The position numbers and the translations under genes are program-made. A DNA stretch of 64,000 nucleotides from Pelagovum pacificum (GTDB taxonomy: Bacteria; Pseudomonadota; Alphaproteobacteria; Rhodobacterales; Rhodobacteraceae): contig NZ_CP065915.1 of the NCBI RefSeq assembly GCF_016134045.1, forward strand, positions 3,905,001 through 3,969,000, written 5' to 3'. Below, one piece after another: positions 17,157-25,946 of this stretch (its first letter is position 1; every line of letters starts with the position of its first letter). The notes under the pieces are model-generated. The model had not been told where the DNA came from. It saw only the letters and a list, made by a program, of their open reading frames with translations, and did not search any database.

Positions 17157-17606
17157 ATGGCGATGGACCTGGTTGACGGAACGATGGACGGAGAGTGCCT
17201 GTGCGGCGCGGTGACCGTGCACGTGTCCGGCCGCCACGAGGGCCAGCCGGGGGCCTGCCATTGCTCGATCTGCCGGACCTGGACCGGCGGCCTGTTCGTC
17301 GGCTTCCACGCCGAGGACGACGCCGTGACGGTCGAGGGCGACGTGCGCACCTACCGGTCCTCCCCGTTCGCCGACCGGGCCTTCTGCCCGGTGTGCGGGA
17401 CGTCACTCTGGATCCGTGATCTCGAAACCGGCTCGGGCTACGACCTGATGCCCGGCCTGTTTCCCGCGCTGCACGGCGCGCCCCTGAAATCCGAAATCTA
17501 TTCCGACCAGGCCCCGGCCTACATCGCTCTGTCCGGCGACCATGTCCGGCAGACGCAGGCGGAATGGGAAGCCAATCATCCCTTTGTCGAAGGAGACGTT
17601 CGATGA
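17157..17606 (+). CDS. GFA-family zinc protein 2
   Basis: 149 aa, same fold as the preceding gene but diverged. CLCG is at 14-17, CHCSIC at 34-39 and CPVC at 77-80. The third cysteine group has only two cysteines against three in the first protein. The ATG at 17157 follows an AGAGAGAACG purine-rich ribosome-binding site. The TGA stop overlaps the gltB ATG (ATGA at 17603-17606), so translation is coupled to glutamate synthase. Function beyond the GFA fold is not known. Confidence 0.85.
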   Translation: MAMDLVDGTMDGECLCGAVTVHVSGRHEGQPGACHCSICRTWTGGLFVGFHAEDDAVTVEGDVRTYRSSPFADRAFCPVCGTSLWIRDLETGSGYDLMPGLFPALHGAPLKSEIYSDQAPAYIALSGDHVRQTQAEWEANHPFVEGDVR

Positions 17607-20600
17607 CCCGTTACGATGAGACCTGGGCCCAAAGGGAAGAGACCAAACGCAAATGGATGGCGGAGAACTCGCTGTTCCGGGAGGATGACGAGCACGCATC
17701 GTGCGGCGTCGGCCTCGTGGTCTCCATCGACGGGACGAAAAGCCGGCAAGTGGTCGAGAACGGCATCAAGGCGCTGAAGGCCATCTGGCACCGTGGCGCT
17801 GTCGATGCCGACGGCAAGACCGGCGACGGCGCCGGCATCCACGTCCAGATCCCGGTCGACTTCTTCTACGACCAGATCCGCCGCACCGGCCACGAGCCCC
17901 GGATGGATCAGCTCATGGCGGTCGGTCAGGTGTTCCTGCCCCGCACCGACTTCGGCGCGCAGGAGACCTGCCGCACGATCGTCGAGACCGAAGTCCTGCG
18001 GATGGGCTATTACATCTACGGCTGGCGTCACGTGCCGGTGGACATCTCCGTCCTCGGCGACAAGGCCAACGCGACCCGGCCCGAGATCGAGCAGATCCTC
18101 ATCTCAAACTCCAAGAATGTCGACGAAGAGACGTTCGAGCGCGAGCTCTACGTGATCCGCCGCCGGATCGAGAAGGCCGCCGCCGCGCAGCAGGTCGGCC
18201 AACTCTACCTCGCGTCGCTGTCCTGCCGGTCGATCATCTACAAGGGCATGATGCTGGCGCAGGACGTTGCCAACTTCTATCCCGATCTGCTGGACGAGCG
18301 GTTCGAGAGCGCCTTCGCGATCTACCACCAGCGCTACTCCACCAACACGTTCCCGCAATGGTGGCTGGCCCAGCCCTTCCGGATGCTCGCCCATAACGGC
18401 GAGATCAACACGCTGAAGGGCAACATGAACTGGATGAAGAGCCACGAGATCCGCATGGCCTCCTCCACGTTCGGCGACATGGCCGGTGACATCAAACCGA
18501 TCATCAGCCAGGGCTCGTCGGACTCCGCCGCGCTCGACGCCGTGTTCGAGGTTCTGGTTCGGTCGGGCCGCAATGCGCCGATGGCCAAGACGCTGCTGGT
18601 GCCGGAAAGCTGGTCCAAGCAGGCGGACGAGCTGCCGCAGGCGTGGCGCGACATGTATGCCTACTGCAACGCGGTGATCGAGCCGTGGGACGGCCCCGCC
18701 GCGCTCGCCATGACTGACGGTCGCTGGGTTTGCGGCGGTCTCGACCGGAACGGCCTGCGCCCGATGCGCTACGTCGTGACCGGCGACAACCTTCTGATCG
18801 CGGGCTCCGAAGCCGGCATGGTGCCGGTCGACGAGAAGACCGTGAAGGAGAAGGGCGCGCTCGGCCCGGGGCAGATGATCGCCGTCGACATGAAGGAGGG
18901 CGGCCTCTTCCACGACGTCGAGATCAAGGACAAGCTCGCTGCCTCGCAGCCGTTCGGCGACTGGGTCGGCAAGATCAGCGAACTCGACGAAGAGCTCGCC
19001 AAGGCGACCGAGCAGCCGATCTTCGAAGGTGCCGAACTGCGCCGCCGCCAGATCGCGGCCGGGTTCACGGTCGAGGAGCTGGAGCAGATCCTCGCGCCGA
19101 TGGCCGAGGACGGGAAAGAGGCGCTGGCCTCGATGGGGGACGACACGCCGCCCGCCGTTCTGTCCGAGCGGTATCGTCCGCTGTCGCACTATTTCCGGCA
19201 GAACTTCTCCCAGGTCACCAACCCGCCGATCGACAGTCTTCGCGAATACCGCGTCATGTCGCTCAAGACCCGGTTCGGGAACCTGAAGAACGTGCTGGAC
19301 GAGGACAGCTCCCAGACCGAGATCCTCGTGCTCGACTCGCCGTTCGTCGGCAACGCCCAGTGGGAGATGCTGAAGGCGTCCTTCAACGCCGAGTGCATCG
19401 AGATCGACTGCACCTTCCCTTCGGGAGGCGGGCGTGACGCGCTGCGTGACGGTCTGGCCCGCATCCGGGCCGAGGCGGAGGACGCCGTGCGCTCCGGCGC
19501 GGGGCACATCATCCTCACGGACCAGCATCAGGACGACAGCAAGGTTCCGATGCCGATGATCCTCGCGACGTCGGCGGTGCATTCGTGGCTGACCCGCAAG
19601 GGCCTGCGGACCTTCTGCTCGCTCAACGTCCGCTCGGCCGAATGTATCGACCCGCATTACTTCGCGGTGCTGATCGGCTGTGGGGCGACCGTGGTGAACC
19701 CCTACCTCGCCGAGGACAGCCTCGCCGACCGTATCCGGCGTAACCTGCTGGACATGACCCTGACCGAGGCCGTGGCCAAGTATCGCGCCGCGATCGACGC
19801 CGGCCTGCTGAAGATCATGTCGAAGATGGGGATCTCGGTGATCTCGTCCTATCGCGGTGGCCTGAACTTCGAGGCGGTGGGCCTCTCCCGCGCGATGGTG
19901 GCGGAGTACTTCCCCGGCATGCATTCCCGGATCTCCGGCATCGGCGTGTCCGGCGTGCAGAAGAAGATCGAGGACATCCACGGCAAGGGTTTCCGCGGCG
20001 GTCAGGATGTCCTGCCGATCGGCGGTTTCTACAAGTCGCGCAAGTCGGGCGAGACCCACGCCTGGGGCGCCACCTCGATGCACATGATGCAGGCCGCCTG
20101 TGACCGGGCGAGCTACGAGCTGTGGAAGAACTATTCCAAGGCGATGACATCGGCCCCGCCGATCCACCTGCGCGACCTCCTGGCGATCAAGCCGATGGGC
20201 GAGCCCGTTCCGATCGAGGAAGTCGAGTCGATCACCTCGATCCGCAAGCGGTTCGTCACCCCGGGCATGTCGCTCGGCGCGCTGTCGCCCGAGGCGCACA
20301 AGACGCTGAACGTCGCGATGAACCGGATCGGTGCGAAGTCTGACTCCGGCGAAGGCGGCGAGGACCCGGCGCACTTCGTGCCCGAACCGAACGGTGACAA
20401 CCCGTCCGCCAAGATCAAGCAGGTTGCGTCGGGCCGCTTCGGTGTCACCGCCGAGTACCTGAACCAGTGCGAAGAGCTGGAGATCAAGGTCGCGCAGGGT
20501 GCCAAGCCCGGCGAGGGCGGTCAGCTGCCCGGCATGAAGGTCACCAAGCTGATCGCGCGGTTGCGGCATTCGACCCCCGGCGTGATGCTGATCTCGCCGC

Positions 20601-22141
20601 CGCCGCACCACGACATCTACTCGATCGAGGATCTTGCGCAGCTGATCTATGACCTCAAGCAGATCAACCCACGCTGCAAGGTGACGGTGAAGCTGGTGGC
20701 GTCCTCGGGCGTCGGCACGATCGCGGCGGGTGTTGCGAAGGCGAAGGCCGACGTCATCCTGATCTCCGGCCATAACGGCGGCACCGGGGCCTCTCCGGCC
20801 ACCTCCATCAAGTACGCTGGTCTCCCGTGGGAGATGGGCCTGTCCGAGGCGCACCAGGTTCTGGCGATGAACAACCTGCGCGACCGGGTGACGCTGCGCA
20901 CCGACGGTGGCCTGCGGACCGGGCGTGACATCGTCATGGCCGCGATGATGGGGGCCGAGGAATACGGCATCGGCACCGCCGCGCTCATCGCCATGGGCTG
21001 CATCATGGTTCGCCAGTGCCAGTCGAACACCTGTCCGGTGGGCGTCTGCACGCAGGACGAGGCGCTGCGCGACAAGTTCACCGGCAACGCGGACAAGGTG
21101 GTGAACCTCATCACCTTCTACGCGACCGAAGTGCGCGAGATCCTCGCCGAGATCGGGGCCCGCAGCCTCGACGACGTCATCGGCCGGGCCGATCTGCTCA
21201 CGCAGGTGTCCCGCGGTGCGGCGCATCTCGACGACCTCGACCTGAACCCGCTGCTCATCACCGTCGATGGCGCGGAGCACATCGTCTACGACCGCAACAA
21301 GCCGCGGAACGCCGTGCTCGACACGCTCGACGCGGAGATCATCAAGGACGCCGCGCGCTTCCTCGAGGATGGCGAGAAGATGCAGCTGCAATACGCGGTG
21401 CAGAACACGCTGCGGACCATCGGCACGCGCACGTCGAGCCACATCGTCAAGAAGTTCGGGATGAACAACGATCTTCAGCCGGACCACCTGACGATCAAGC
21501 TGAACGGTTCTGCGGGTCAATCGCTGGGTGCCTTCGCGGCACCGGGCCTGAAGATCGAAGTCGCGGGCGATGCCAACGACTACGTCGGCAAGGGCCTGTC
21601 GGGCGGCACGATCGTCGTGCGACCGACGATGTCCTCACCGCTCGTCGCGGCGGACAACACGATCATCGGCAACACCGTGCTCTACGGCGCGACGGCGGGC
21701 TACCTGTTCGCCGCCGGTCGTGCGGGCGAGCGGTTCGCGGTCCGGAACTCTGGCGCGCATGTCGTGATCGAAGGCTGCGGCTCCAACGGGTGTGAGTACA
21801 TGACCGGCGGCATGGCGGTCATCCTCGGCTCCGTCGGTGCGAACTTCGGGGCGGGCATGACGGGTGGCATGGCCTTTCTTTACGACCCGACCGGTGAAAG
21901 CGCGACGATGCTGAACCATGAGACGCTGCTCACCTGCGCGGTGACCGAGGAGCACTGGCATGGTCAGCTGCACGGCCTCGTCAAACGGCACCTGGAAGAG
22001 ACCGGCTCCCACAAGGCGGCCGACCTGCTCCAGCATTGGGAGGAAGAGCGTCAGCACTTCCTGCAGATCGTCCCGAAAGAGATGATCGACAAGCTTTCGC
22101 ATCCCGTCGGGATCGAGGACGCGAAGATCCCGGCCGAGTGA
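17603..22141 (+). CDS. gltB: Glutamate synthase (NADPH) large subunit
   Basis: 1512 aa, the full length of the family. Cys 34 (HASCGVGLV) is the catalytic nucleophile of the N-terminal glutaminase domain after a 33-residue propeptide expected to be removed. The middle FMN synthase domain has GHNGGTGASP, the 3Fe-4S cysteines are in QCQSNTCPVGVC near residue 1140, and the C-terminal glycine-rich beta-helix (GxxGGxxV repeats such as GKGLSGGTIVVRP) is intact. The ATG at 17603 is chosen for its overlap with the GFA2 stop and GAAGGAGACG upstream. Works with GltD. Confidence 0.97.
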   Translation: MTRYDETWAQREETKRKWMAENSLFREDDEHASCGVGLVVSIDGTKSRQVVENGIKALKAIWHRGAVDADGKTGDGAGIHVQIPVDFFYDQIRRTGHEPRMDQLMAVGQVFLPRTDFGAQETCRTIVETEVLRMGYYIYGWRHVPVDISVLGDKANATRPEIEQILISNSKNVDEETFERELYVIRRRIEKAAAAQQVGQLYLASLSCRSIIYKGMMLAQDVANFYPDLLDERFESAFAIYHQRYSTNTFPQWWLAQPFRMLAHNGEINTLKGNMNWMKSHEIRMASSTFGDMAGDIKPIISQGSSDSAALDAVFEVLVRSGRNAPMAKTLLVPESWSKQADELPQAWRDMYAYCNAVIEPWDGPAALAMTDGRWVCGGLDRNGLRPMRYVVTGDNLLIAGSEAGMVPVDEKTVKEKGALGPGQMIAVDMKEGGLFHDVEIKDKLAASQPFGDWVGKISELDEELAKATEQPIFEGAELRRRQIAAGFTVEELEQILAPMAEDGKEALASMGDDTPPAVLSERYRPLSHYFRQNFSQVTNPPIDSLREYRVMSLKTRFGNLKNVLDEDSSQTEILVLDSPFVGNAQWEMLKASFNAECIEIDCTFPSGGGRDALRDGLARIRAEAEDAVRSGAGHIILTDQHQDDSKVPMPMILATSAVHSWLTRKGLRTFCSLNVRSAECIDPHYFAVLIGCGATVVNPYLAEDSLADRIRRNLLDMTLTEAVAKYRAAIDAGLLKIMSKMGISVISSYRGGLNFEAVGLSRAMVAEYFPGMHSRISGIGVSGVQKKIEDIHGKGFRGGQDVLPIGGFYKSRKSGETHAWGATSMHMMQAACDRASYELWKNYSKAMTSAPPIHLRDLLAIKPMGEPVPIEEVESITSIRKRFVTPGMSLGALSPEAHKTLNVAMNRIGAKSDSGEGGEDPAHFVPEPNGDNPSAKIKQVASGRFGVTAEYLNQCEELEIKVAQGAKPGEGGQLPGMKVTKLIARLRHSTPGVMLISPPPHHDIYSIEDLAQLIYDLKQINPRCKVTVKLVASSGVGTIAAGVAKAKADVILISGHNGGTGASPATSIKYAGLPWEMGLSEAHQVLAMNNLRDRVTLRTDGGLRTGRDIVMAAMMGAEEYGIGTAALIAMGCIMVRQCQSNTCPVGVCTQDEALRDKFTGNADKVVNLITFYATEVREILAEIGARSLDDVIGRADLLTQVSRGAAHLDDLDLNPLLITVDGAEHIVYDRNKPRNAVLDTLDAEIIKDAARFLEDGEKMQLQYAVQNTLRTIGTRTSSHIVKKFGMNNDLQPDHLTIKLNGSAGQSLGAFAAPGLKIEVAGDANDYVGKGLSGGTIVVRPTMSSPLVAADNTIIGNTVLYGATAGYLFAAGRAGERFAVRNSGAHVVIEGCGSNGCEYMTGGMAVILGSVGANFGAGMTGGMAFLYDPTGESATMLNHETLLTCAVTEEHWHGQLHGLVKRHLEETGSHKAADLLQHWEEERQHFLQIVPKEMIDKLSHPVGIEDAKIPAE

Positions 22142-22163
22142 TCGCAGGCAGTAAGATCGAGAT

Positions 22164-22195
22164 GGGCGCGACGGGAGACCGTCGCGCCCTTTCTC
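22164..22195 (+). terminator. gltB terminator
   Basis: GGGCGCGACGG (22164-22174), a GAGA tetraloop, and CCGTCGCGCCC (22179-22189) form a perfect 11-bp hairpin followed by TTTCTC. It lies 22 nt after the gltB stop and separates gltB from the converging flavoprotein gene. Confidence 0.85.
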
Positions 22196-22198
22196 ATT

Positions 22199-23080
22199 TC
22201 AGGAGATAAGAGAGCGGTGTACCGACGCGCCGGCCCAGGATCCGTCTCCGACGGCCAGCGCGACCGAATGCGGGACGCGCGCTGTGTCGCCGCAGGCGAA
22301 CGCGCCGGGAACGGAGGTCTCCTTCGACGCGTCGGTAGAGATCATGCGTCCCAACATCGTGTCTTCGATCTGACACCCGAGTCGTTCCGCCACATCGGAG
22401 GAGGGGGCGACCACCGAGGCCGTGAAGAGCCCGGCGAAGTCCAGTGACGTGCCGTCTGTCAACTCGACCGTGGCATCGCCGCTCAGGCGCGTGATCGGGG
22501 TATCCTCGATCGTCACACCACGACGAAGGAGGTCTGCCCGCACGTCATGGTCAAGAGGGACGACGCCGTTCGTCAGGAAGGTGGTGGGACCCCATTCCGG
22601 CAGGAGCAATGCCTGGTGCACGGAGTTCGGTCCGGTGCCGATGACACCGATGCGCCCTTCGTTCAGCTCGTAGCCGTGGCAATAGGGACAGTGAAACACG
22701 TGCTTGCCCCACCGTTCCGCCAGGCCCTCGATCTCCGGCAGGGCATCGGTCACGCCGGTCCCGAAGATCACGCGCCGGCCGTCGTGGCATTCTCCCGCGC
22801 AGGTCGTGACCGTGAAGGCGTCCGTCTCTCCTGAGACGTCTGCGACCGTATCGTCGATCCACGTCAGTGTTTTGTAGGCCTCCAGCTGTTCCCGTGCGAT
22901 GCGCACGATGTCGCCCGGTGCCATCCCGTCCATGCCGAGGAAGCCGTGCGACTGGCTGGCAAAGCGATTGCGTCGCGTGCCAAAGTCGATCACCAGCACG
23001 GATCTGCGGGCGCGCAGAAGCTGCAGGGCGGCTGCCATTCCGGCGTAGCTACCCCCGATGACGATCACGTCATGGGTCAT
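22199..23080 (-). CDS. Thioredoxin-reductase-like flavoprotein
   Basis: 293 aa FAD/NAD(P)-dependent oxidoreductase. The FAD loop GGSYAGMAAA starts at 9, the redox motif C131-P-Y-C134 sits in HCPYCHGYE, and the second nucleotide loop GVIGTGPNSV is near 144. It ends with the FAD motif GAFACGDTA. The HCPYCHGYE form belongs to thioredoxin-reductase relatives other than classical TrxB (CATC), so the electron acceptor is unknown. The gene starts 3 nt after the Rrf2 regulator gene, indicating an operon controlled by that regulator. Confidence 0.85.
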   Translation of the reverse strand: MTHDVIVIGGSYAGMAAALQLLRARRSVLVIDFGTRRNRFASQSHGFLGMDGMAPGDIVRIAREQLEAYKTLTWIDDTVADVSGETDAFTVTTCAGECHDGRRVIFGTGVTDALPEIEGLAERWGKHVFHCPYCHGYELNEGRIGVIGTGPNSVHQALLLPEWGPTTFLTNGVVPLDHDVRADLLRRGVTIEDTPITRLSGDATVELTDGTSLDFAGLFTASVVAPSSDVAERLGCQIEDTMLGRMISTDASKETSVPGAFACGDTARVPHSVALAVGDGSWAGASVHRSLIS

Positions 23081-23083
23081 GTC

Positions 23084-23527
23084 TCAGTCCTTTTGTTTAC
23101 GGTACTCCGCGTGCCGCCGGGTGAAGTCGGCGGCCAGATCGGCAAGTGTCACTTCGCCGAGCCTGTTCAGCAGCAGCGCCTCCGCTTCCGTCATCGCGTC
23201 GTCGAGCGCGGCGTTCACCGCTTGCTCGACAAGGCAGCTGGGCTGCTCGTGCCGGTTGCCGATGGCGAAGACCGCCGGTTCGCCGAGCGCTTCGTGCAGA
23301 TCGCGCAGGGTGACCTTGTTCAGGTCGGTCGCGATCTCCCACCCGCCGGTCGGGCCGCGGGTCGAGGTGACGAGGCCCTGCTTGCGCAGGTGACCCATGG
23401 TGCGCCGCACGACGACCGGGTTGGTGCTCATGCACTGGGCGAGCGTGTCGGACGTCATGGGGCGGTCCTGCTCTGCCATGTGAAGCAGGGCGTGAAGGAC
23501 GGAGGAAAGGCGGCTGTCTTTGTTCAT
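23084..23527 (-). CDS. Rrf2-family transcriptional regulator
   Basis: 147 aa. The winged helix-turn-helix spans 1-70, with the family phrase LRKQGLVTSTRGPTGGWEIA. Only Cys 32 and Cys 98 are present, so the three-cysteine Fe-S motif of IscR/NsrR is absent. It resembles YwnA/CymR-type Rrf2 proteins. Cys 98 (PSCLVEQAV) is at the usual position of a redox-sensing cysteine. It leads an operon with a thiol-disulfide flavoprotein, so thiol or electrophile sensing is a reasonable inference. A palindrome overlaps its own start codon. Confidence 0.85.
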   Translation of the reverse strand: MNKDSRLSSVLHALLHMAEQDRPMTSDTLAQCMSTNPVVVRRTMGHLRKQGLVTSTRGPTGGWEIATDLNKVTLRDLHEALGEPAVFAIGNRHEQPSCLVEQAVNAALDDAMTEAEALLLNRLGEVTLADLAADFTRRHAEYRKQKD

Positions 23528-23546
23528 GTAACTTTTGATATTACAT
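23526..23546. promoter_or_regulatory. Rrf2 operator candidate
   Basis: ATGTAA (23526-23531) and TTACAT (23541-23546) are inverted repeats separated by 9 nt in an AT-rich patch, overlapping the Rrf2 ATG (23525-23527 on the complement). TGTAA-N-TTACA symmetry is typical of Rrf2 operators. Its position implies autorepression, which is inferred. Confidence 0.5.
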
Positions 23547-23613
23547 TTAGCGGAGGATGTGCAAGGGGTCCAGTTAACGGCATTTCAACCGGATCGGTGG
23601 CAGGTTCCGGATC

Positions 23614-24363
23614 ATGGGTCGGTCCTTCTCAGATGCGCCGCAGCTCTTCACGACGGATGAGGTCGCGCCGGTCCCGGCGGCGCGGCAGCCGTCCTATATC
23701 CGCGATCATCGCAAGCGGCTGAGGGAGCGGTTCCTGAATGGTGGCCCGGACGCCCTGCCGGAATACGAACTGCTCGAACTGATCCTGTTCAGGGCCATCC
23801 CCCGGCAGGACGTGAAGCCGCTCGCCCGGTTGCTGCTCGACCGGTTCGGGGACTTCAACGGTGTCATCTCCGCCTCTGCGCGCCGACTTGGCGAGATGAG
23901 CGGCGTGGGGGAGGCGGTGATAACCGAACTCAAGGTGGTCGAGGCTGCGGCGCACCGGCTGTCGCGGTCGCGTATCCTGCGCCGGCAGGTCGTCTCTTCC
24001 TGGGACGCGTTGATCGACTATTGCCACACGGTCATGTCGCACCGGGAGGCGGAGCATTTCCGCATCCTCTTCCTCGACCGCAAGAACACCCTCATCGCGG
24101 ATGAGGAACAGGCCCGCGGCACCGTCGACCATGTCCCCGTCTATCCGAGGGAAGTCGTGAAGCGCGCGCTCGAACTCAACGCATCCGCGCTGATCCTCGT
24201 CCACAACCACCCTTCGGGGGATCCCACGCCAAGCGACGCGGATGTCGAGATGACCGGCATGATCGAACGCGCGGCCTCGACACTCGGCATCACGCTGCAC
24301 GACCATATCATCGTCGGCAAATCGCGGGAGCTGTCCTTCCGGTCGGAGGGTCTGTTGCTTTAG
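23614..24363 (+). CDS. radC: RadC-family JAB-domain protein
   Basis: 249 aa. An N-terminal helix-hairpin-helix-like region (RRLGEMSGVGEAVITELK, about 90-110) precedes a JAB/MPN metalloprotease-like domain. Its metal motif is seen as HNHPSGDPTPSDAD near residues 195-208. RadC was once linked to DNA repair but its role is unsettled. Length and both domains are complete. It has no obvious ribosome-binding site at the chosen ATG. It ends by overlapping the end of the converging OmpA-domain gene by 4 bp. Confidence 0.9.
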   Translation: MGRSFSDAPQLFTTDEVAPVPAARQPSYIRDHRKRLRERFLNGGPDALPEYELLELILFRAIPRQDVKPLARLLLDRFGDFNGVISASARRLGEMSGVGEAVITELKVVEAAAHRLSRSRILRRQVVSSWDALIDYCHTVMSHREAEHFRILFLDRKNTLIADEEQARGTVDHVPVYPREVVKRALELNASALILVHNHPSGDPTPSDADVEMTGMIERAASTLGITLHDHIIVGKSRELSFRSEGLLL

Positions 24364-25946
24364 TCGCCGATCCAGAGCTCGACGCGCCGGTTGATCTGCC
24401 GCCCCCAGCGGGAATCGTCGCACCCCATGGGCAGCGTCTCGCCGTAGGCGTCGGTCCGGACGCGCACGGTGCGGGGCAGGGCCCCGCCAAGCGCGGCGAT
24501 CAGCTGCTCGAGCACGGCCTGCGCGCGGGCGGAGGCAAGCGCCTTGTTCGCGGCAGCAGGACCGCGCCCGTCCGTGAAGCCGACCAGCAGCAGCGTCGCA
24601 CCGTCGTACTGACCGTCCCGGATCTCTCGGGCCAACTGGAAGATGTTGCTGCGGGACAGCGCATCGAGATCGGTCGATCCCTGTTCGAAGCGGAACGTCA
24701 GTGACAGCCGCTCCTTGTCGCCGAGGCCATCGACCAGTCGCTGCAGTTCGACAAGTCCGCTTTCCGGATCAGCGGCCGCGATGGCGTTGACGAAACGGTG
24801 CCCCTGCGCGTCGATCGGAATGCGCGACGCGCCTAAATCCACGAACCCGGCCCGGCGCACCACGAACTGGGCCGGCTGCGTGCGAAGCCAGTCTAGGAAA
24901 TCGGTCACCACGGGAGGCACGCGCCGCATGGGCATGTAGAGGAACAGCGGCATCGACAGCGGATAATCCTGCGTCTTCAGCGTTTCGAGCGTCGCATCGA
25001 TCCGCAGGCCGCAGCCACCGGAGACAGCCAGCGGATGCGCGTCGCCATAAGACTGATAGGAGGCGATGCCGATCGCCTTCGGGTCATGTCCGATCGAGGC
25101 GAGCAGGCCGGCCGGGCTCGCATGCCGCAGGATGTCGGGGCTCAGTTCGTCGCCGCTTTCGTTCATCACCGTGCCGGTGAAACCTTCCTCGTCCGCCGAT
25201 CCCGCCGTGCCGAGGTGGGGGACGAGTTGCTCATCCGGCCCGCCGAGCGCGCTCCAGTTCGTGATGTCGCCCGAGAAGGCGGCGATCAGGTCGGTGATCG
25301 TGATCTCATGCAGGTCCTGCGCCGCCGAGACGACCGGCACGACCGCGTCGATGGCGACGATCCGGCTTCGCTCCGGCGCGCCGAGGTCGCCCAAGCCGGC
25401 GTCGATGCCGCGATCGCGTTCCTCTCTCGTGATCGGGCGGACGGAGAAGGCCATGTCGGCTTCGTTGGTGACGAGCGCTTCGATCCCGCCGTCCGATGTT
25501 GAGAGGCTGAAGTCGATGCGAAGCGAGACTATCCCGGATTCGGGATCGCTCAGGACGTAGGAGAAGGTGTCACGATCCGTCTCGACCCGCTCCGCGCTCA
25601 GGTTGCGTGCGTTGGCGTAGCCGGCGACGAGGGCCGGCATCAGGACTTCCCCCATGCGTCGCGCCCCGGCGAGGCGAAGCTCCGGCGTGAAGCCTTGCGG
25701 ATCCGGGCAGGCGTCTCCGCTGCAACTGACCGTCTGATAATCCAGCGTGACCGGCCCGGCGGTGCTGTCCATGCGAAGATAACGACCATCGAAGCCAAGG
25801 TAGCGGCCCGTCAGTTCGACCCCGCCATCAAGGTGCGAGACGGTGATGTCCTGCGCCGCAGCCTGTTGGCCACAAAAGAAAAGTGCGGCGAAAATCGCCG
25901 CACGTTTCAATCGTCCAAATCGGGGTCGACAGGGATCGCGCGTCAT
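24360..25946 (-). CDS. PstS-like binding domain fused to OmpA domain
   Basis: 528 aa secreted protein. The signal peptide is around residues 12-32 (AAIFAALFFCGQQAAAQ). Residues about 95-370 resemble the phosphate-binding/type-2 periplasmic binding fold (LHEITITDLIAAFSGDITNWS). Residues about 400-528 are an OmpA-type peptidoglycan-binding domain (FEQGSTDLDALSRSN, LLVGFTDGRG, INRRVELWI). The fusion suggests a periplasmic sensor or scavenger tethered to the cell wall. The ATG overlaps the stop of the upstream gene (ATGA), so the two are coupled. Confidence 0.8.
   Translation of the reverse strand: MTRDPCRPRFGRLKRAAIFAALFFCGQQAAAQDITVSHLDGGVELTGRYLGFDGRYLRMDSTAGPVTLDYQTVSCSGDACPDPQGFTPELRLAGARRMGEVLMPALVAGYANARNLSAERVETDRDTFSYVLSDPESGIVSLRIDFSLSTSDGGIEALVTNEADMAFSVRPITREERDRGIDAGLGDLGAPERSRIVAIDAVVPVVSAAQDLHEITITDLIAAFSGDITNWSALGGPDEQLVPHLGTAGSADEEGFTGTVMNESGDELSPDILRHASPAGLLASIGHDPKAIGIASYQSYGDAHPLAVSGGCGLRIDATLETLKTQDYPLSMPLFLYMPMRRVPPVVTDFLDWLRTQPAQFVVRRAGFVDLGASRIPIDAQGHRFVNAIAAADPESGLVELQRLVDGLGDKERLSLTFRFEQGSTDLDALSRSNIFQLAREIRDGQYDGATLLLVGFTDGRGPAAANKALASARAQAVLEQLIAALGGALPRTVRVRTDAYGETLPMGCDDSRWGRQINRRVELWIGD

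Noticed and set aside
18104..21520. 1138-codon open frame antisense to gltB
   Set aside because: Long antisense frames are expected in GC-rich codon usage; the translation has no domain, and gltB on the other strand is unmistakable.
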